Assembly (NCBI GenBank): GCA_049697115.1
Contig: JBAVVD010000020.1
Coordinates: 1-15,320, forward strand
Direction: 5' to 3'
From: JBAVVD01 sp049697115
Lineage (GTDB): Bacteria; Acidobacteriota; Aminicenantia; Aminicenantales; UBA4085
Length of the DNA: 15,320 bases
In this document: piece after piece, positions 12,916 to 15,320 of the stretch
Layout of the letters: each line of letters opens with the position of its first letter
Numbering within the stretch: position 1 is the stretch's first letter
The notes under the pieces: model-generated
Told to the model about the DNA's origin: nothing
Seen by the model: only the letters and a program-made list of their open reading frames with translations
The model's database searches: none
Program-made: the position numbers and the translations under genes

Positions 12916-15003
12916 ATGCGTCCATATCCGATCGAGAAAGTGAGGAATATTGGCATTATGGCCCATATCGATGCGGGGAAGACTACCACAACGGAGCGTA
13001 TCCTTTTCTATACCGGTATCACGTACAAAATGGGAGAGGTCGATGAGGGTACAGCTGTTATGGATTGGATGGCGCAGGAGCAGGAACGGGGAATAACGAT
13101 CACGTCCGCGGCCACTACCTGTTATTGGAATAACCATCGCATTAATATCATTGATACTCCAGGACATGTCGATTTTACGGCCGAAGTCGAACGGTCGTTA
13201 AGAATCCTGGATGGGGCGGTCATTCTCTTCTGCGGCGTCGGAGGCGTAGAGCCTCAGTCGGAGACAGTGTGGCGCCAGGCCGATAAATACCGCGTTCCGA
13301 GGATTGTCTATATCAACAAAATGGACAGAGTGGGAGTTGACCCGGAGCGAGCGGTGGAGCAGATCCAGAAAAGACTGGCGGCCAAGCCCCTGATCTTACA
13401 GATCCCCTTAGGGAGAGAGGGAAACTTCCGGGGCATTATTGACCTTGTGGAAATGAAGGAGTACAACTGGGGCATGGATTTAATCGGCTCCGAATTTGAA
13501 GTGCGGGATGTGAATGGTCAGAAGGAAGTCCAAGAAAAAAGAATGGAGATGATTGAACATCTGAGCGATACGGATGAAACTCTGATGGAGATGTATCTGG
13601 AAGGAAAGGATATCTCCTCGGCGGAAATCCGGAGGGCTATACGCAAGGGGACAATTGAACTTAAATTTGTCCCCATCCTGTACGGGGCCTCATTCCGGAA
13701 TAAAGGCATTCATCCGCTGCTCAATGCGATCGTGGATTATTTGCCATCTCCTGTGGATATCCCTCCGGTTGTCGGCCATCATCCCCGCACCAATGCCGTG
13801 GAGACGAGAAAGGCTTCGGATGATGAGCCGTTTTCAGCCCTTGTCTTCAAGATCATGAATGATCCCTATGTGGGGACATTGGCTTATTTTCGGGTGTATT
13901 CGGGAAAGGCCAGGATTGGCTCTGTTTTTCACAATCCCCTCAAGGACGAAGAGGAGCGGGTGACCCGTTTGCTCGAGATGCATTCCAACAAGAGAAAGGA
14001 AATCAAGGAAATTTATGCGGGAGACATTGCCGCCCTGGGTTCGATGAAAAAGGTTTCTACGGGAGACACCCTCTGTGCGAGGAATCGCCCGATTGTCTTG
14101 GAGTCCATAAAATTTCCTGAGCCAGTGCTTTCTGTAACCATCGAGCCCAAATCCAGAGTCGAGCATGCCAAACTGGCCGACGCTCTGGCCAAGATGGCCA
14201 AAGAGGACCCCACGGTCAGGGTCACTCAAGACTCCATGACGGGACAGACTCTCGTCTACGGGATGGGAGAGCTTCACCTGGAGATTCTCATGGACCGGAT
14301 GGCCAGAGAGTTTGGGGTCCAAGCCAATCTGGGGAAACCTCAGGTGGCCTACAAAGAGACGATTCTCAAAACGGCCGAAGGCGAAGGCAAGTACATACGG
14401 CAGACCGGAGGTCGCAACCAGTATGGGCACTGCCGGGTGTATGTCGAGCCTTTAAAAAGAGGTGAAGGATTTAGCTTTATTGAGAACATCCGTGGAGGAG
14501 TGATTCCCAAAGACTTCATCCATTCCATTAAAGACGGGATTAAAGAGGCAATGGAAACGGGCATTCTGGCCGGATTTTCAGTGACCGATGTTCAAGTCAC
14601 TCTTACAAACGGCTCTTACCATGAAGTCGATTCTACGCCCATTGCTTTCAAGATCGCCGGCTCCTTGGCCTTTAAGGATGCCGCCAGCCATGCAGTACCG
14701 GTCCTCCTTGAGCCGATGATGAAGCTGGAAGTCATCTCTCCAGACGAATACCTGGGAGATATTGTTGGCGACCTCAACTCCCGCAGGGGAAAAATTGAGG
14801 GCATGGAGATGAGGGGAGGATCCAGGGTCATTAAAGCGCTCGTCCCTCTTGCCGAGATGTTTGGATATGCCACCGTCCTCCGGACGTTGACTCAGGGGAG
14901 AGGCGTGTTCTCCATGGAATTTTTTCAATATGAAAACACTCCTCTTCATATCATGGATGAAATCGTAGCTAGAATTGAGGGAAGGATTCCTGCCTACAGG
15001 TGA
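12916..15003 (+). CDS. fusA: Elongation factor EF-G
   Basis: A 695-residue translocation GTPase, slightly shorter than E. coli (704). GTPase motifs are AHIDAGKT (16-23), switch I RGITI (58-62), DTPGH (80-84) and NKMD (134-137). The G5 position reads Gly-Ala-Ser-Phe (257-260), where Gly-Ser-Ala-Phe is common. Later domains show GMGELHLEILMDRM, GGRNQYGH, the domain IV tip NGSYHEVDS with its conserved His, and GDLNSRRGKIEGMEMRGG. EF-G moves tRNAs and mRNA after peptide transfer and, with RRF, recycles ribosomes. ATG 12916 gives MRPYPIEKVRNIGI with GGAG 10 bases upstream; TTG 12910, only 4 bases from that SD, is possible but unlikely. It is the third gene of the str operon. Confidence 0.97.
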   Translation: MRPYPIEKVRNIGIMAHIDAGKTTTTERILFYTGITYKMGEVDEGTAVMDWMAQEQERGITITSAATTCYWNNHRINIIDTPGHVDFTAEVERSLRILDGAVILFCGVGGVEPQSETVWRQADKYRVPRIVYINKMDRVGVDPERAVEQIQKRLAAKPLILQIPLGREGNFRGIIDLVEMKEYNWGMDLIGSEFEVRDVNGQKEVQEKRMEMIEHLSDTDETLMEMYLEGKDISSAEIRRAIRKGTIELKFVPILYGASFRNKGIHPLLNAIVDYLPSPVDIPPVVGHHPRTNAVETRKASDDEPFSALVFKIMNDPYVGTLAYFRVYSGKARIGSVFHNPLKDEEERVTRLLEMHSNKRKEIKEIYAGDIAALGSMKKVSTGDTLCARNRPIVLESIKFPEPVLSVTIEPKSRVEHAKLADALAKMAKEDPTVRVTQDSMTGQTLVYGMGELHLEILMDRMAREFGVQANLGKPQVAYKETILKTAEGEGKYIRQTGGRNQYGHCRVYVEPLKRGEGFSFIENIRGGVIPKDFIHSIKDGIKEAMETGILAGFSVTDVQVTLTNGSYHEVDSTPIAFKIAGSLAFKDAASHAVPVLLEPMMKLEVISPDEYLGDIVGDLNSRRGKIEGMEMRGGSRVIKALVPLAEMFGYATVLRTLTQGRGVFSMEFFQYENTPLHIMDEIVARIEGRIPAYR

Positions 15004-15046
15004 TCATATGTTTAGATATAGATTTTATTGGATAAAACCAAGGAAT

Positions 15047-15052
15047 AGGAGG
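15047..15052 (+). promoter_or_regulatory. Strong SD site of the downstream tuf
   Basis: AGGAGG, a full consensus, lies 9 bases before ATG 15062. It is among the best ribosome binding sites in the window, fitting very high EF-Tu output. No clear extra promoter is visible in the 58-base AT-rich gap from fusA. Confidence 0.85.
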
Positions 15053-15061
15053 TAAAAGGGA

Positions 15062-15320
15062 ATGGCGAAGGCGAAGTTTGAACGGACGAAGCCGCATTTA
15101 AACATAGGGACGATCGGGCATGTGGATCACGGGAAGACGACGCTGACGTCGGCGATCACGAAGGTATTGAGCCATGCGAACAAGAAGGTGAAATATGTGG
15201 AGTTTGGGCAGATAGACAATGCGCCGGAGGAGAAGGAGCGGGGGCTGACGATACAGATTGCGCACATCGAGTATGAGACGGCGAATCGGCATTATGCGCA
15301 CATTGATTGTCCTGGGCATG
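15062..15320 (+). CDS. tuf: Elongation factor EF-Tu, 5' end only (downstream tuf copy)
   Basis: The first 86 codons of EF-Tu are visible before the window ends. MAKAKFERTKPHLNIG leads to the P-loop GHVDHGKT (19-26), then switch I in PEEKERGLTIQIAHIEYET and the G3 motif start DCPGH (82-86). The Mg-binding Thr (63) is kept, but Leu62 replaces the usual Ile of GITIN, and Gln65-Ile66 replace Asn-Thr. Codon choice is extreme: all Gly codons are GGG, all Thr ACG, all Ala GCG and all Arg CGG, unlike fusA next to it. It is the fourth gene of the str operon. Truncation is by the window edge. Confidence 0.97.
   Translation, partial: MAKAKFERTKPHLNIGTIGHVDHGKTTLTSAITKVLSHANKKVKYVEFGQIDNAPEEKERGLTIQIAHIEYETANRHYAHIDCPGH

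Noticed and set aside
12855..13046. Plus-strand 63-residue ORF spanning the rpsG-fusA gap
   Set aside because: It overlaps the conserved start of fusA in another frame and resembles nothing known.
15023..15037. Inverted repeat TTTTAT-TGG-ATAAAA in the fusA-tuf gap
   Set aside because: All-AT arms in AT-rich DNA, expected by chance and unstable as RNA.

Overview
The window is an uninterrupted, single-strand (+) run of core translation and transcription genes: the 3' end of one tuf gene, rpmG, tRNA-Trp(CCA), secE, nusG, rplK, rplA, rplJ, rplL, rpoB, rpoC, rpsL, rpsG, fusA and the 5' end of a second tuf gene. No mobile element, CRISPR array, integrase, pseudogene or accessory cargo is visible. 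No gene-free stretch exceeds about 130 bases; the longest is the rpoC-rpsL gap.

Organism: this is a bacterium. Beta carries a long coiled insertion before the catalytic lysines and beta' carries an SI3-type insertion in the trigger loop, both like the proteobacterial versions, and SecE has a single membrane segment. The base composition is balanced and the Shine-Dalgarno (SD) sites are AGGAG-like. My best guess is Acidobacteriota or a relative such as Aminicenantota. This rests partly on an unverified recollection that beta subunits of that group have a cysteine-rich stretch where this one does, so confidence is low to moderate.

Layout: bases 1-1267 hold tuf (3' end), rpmG, trnW, secE and nusG. 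Bases 1277-3375 hold the L11-L1-L10-L7/L12 stalk genes with gaps of 9-15 bases or overlaps. A 10-bp hairpin with a GAAA loop (3399-3422) separates rplL from rpoB. rpoB and rpoC overlap by 4 bases. A near-consensus sigma70 promoter (TTGACA, 17 bases, TATCAT; 11887-11915) then starts the str operon rpsL-rpsG-fusA-tuf. A 21-bp inverted repeat fills its -35/-10 spacer.

How the genes work together: the products form the RNA polymerase core (beta, beta'), its elongation factor NusG, the ribosomal factor-binding stalk (L11, L10, L7/L12) and L1, 30S proteins S12 and S7, the two GTPases that act at the stalk (EF-G, EF-Tu), L33, tRNA-Trp and the SecE translocon subunit. Joint placement lets RNA polymerase and ribosome synthesis be balanced together.

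The most notable observation is in rpoB. Beta has an insertion of about 60 residues near its N-terminus with eight cysteines arranged as two zinc ribbons. The first ribbon has exactly the Cys spacing of the beta' N-terminal zinc-binding domain encoded by the next gene. Also worth attention are the palindrome inside the str promoter, the hairpin before rpoB, two competing rplL starts, and a tuf gene with strict G-ending codon use and a variant switch I. I see no evidence for a wholly new multi-gene system.
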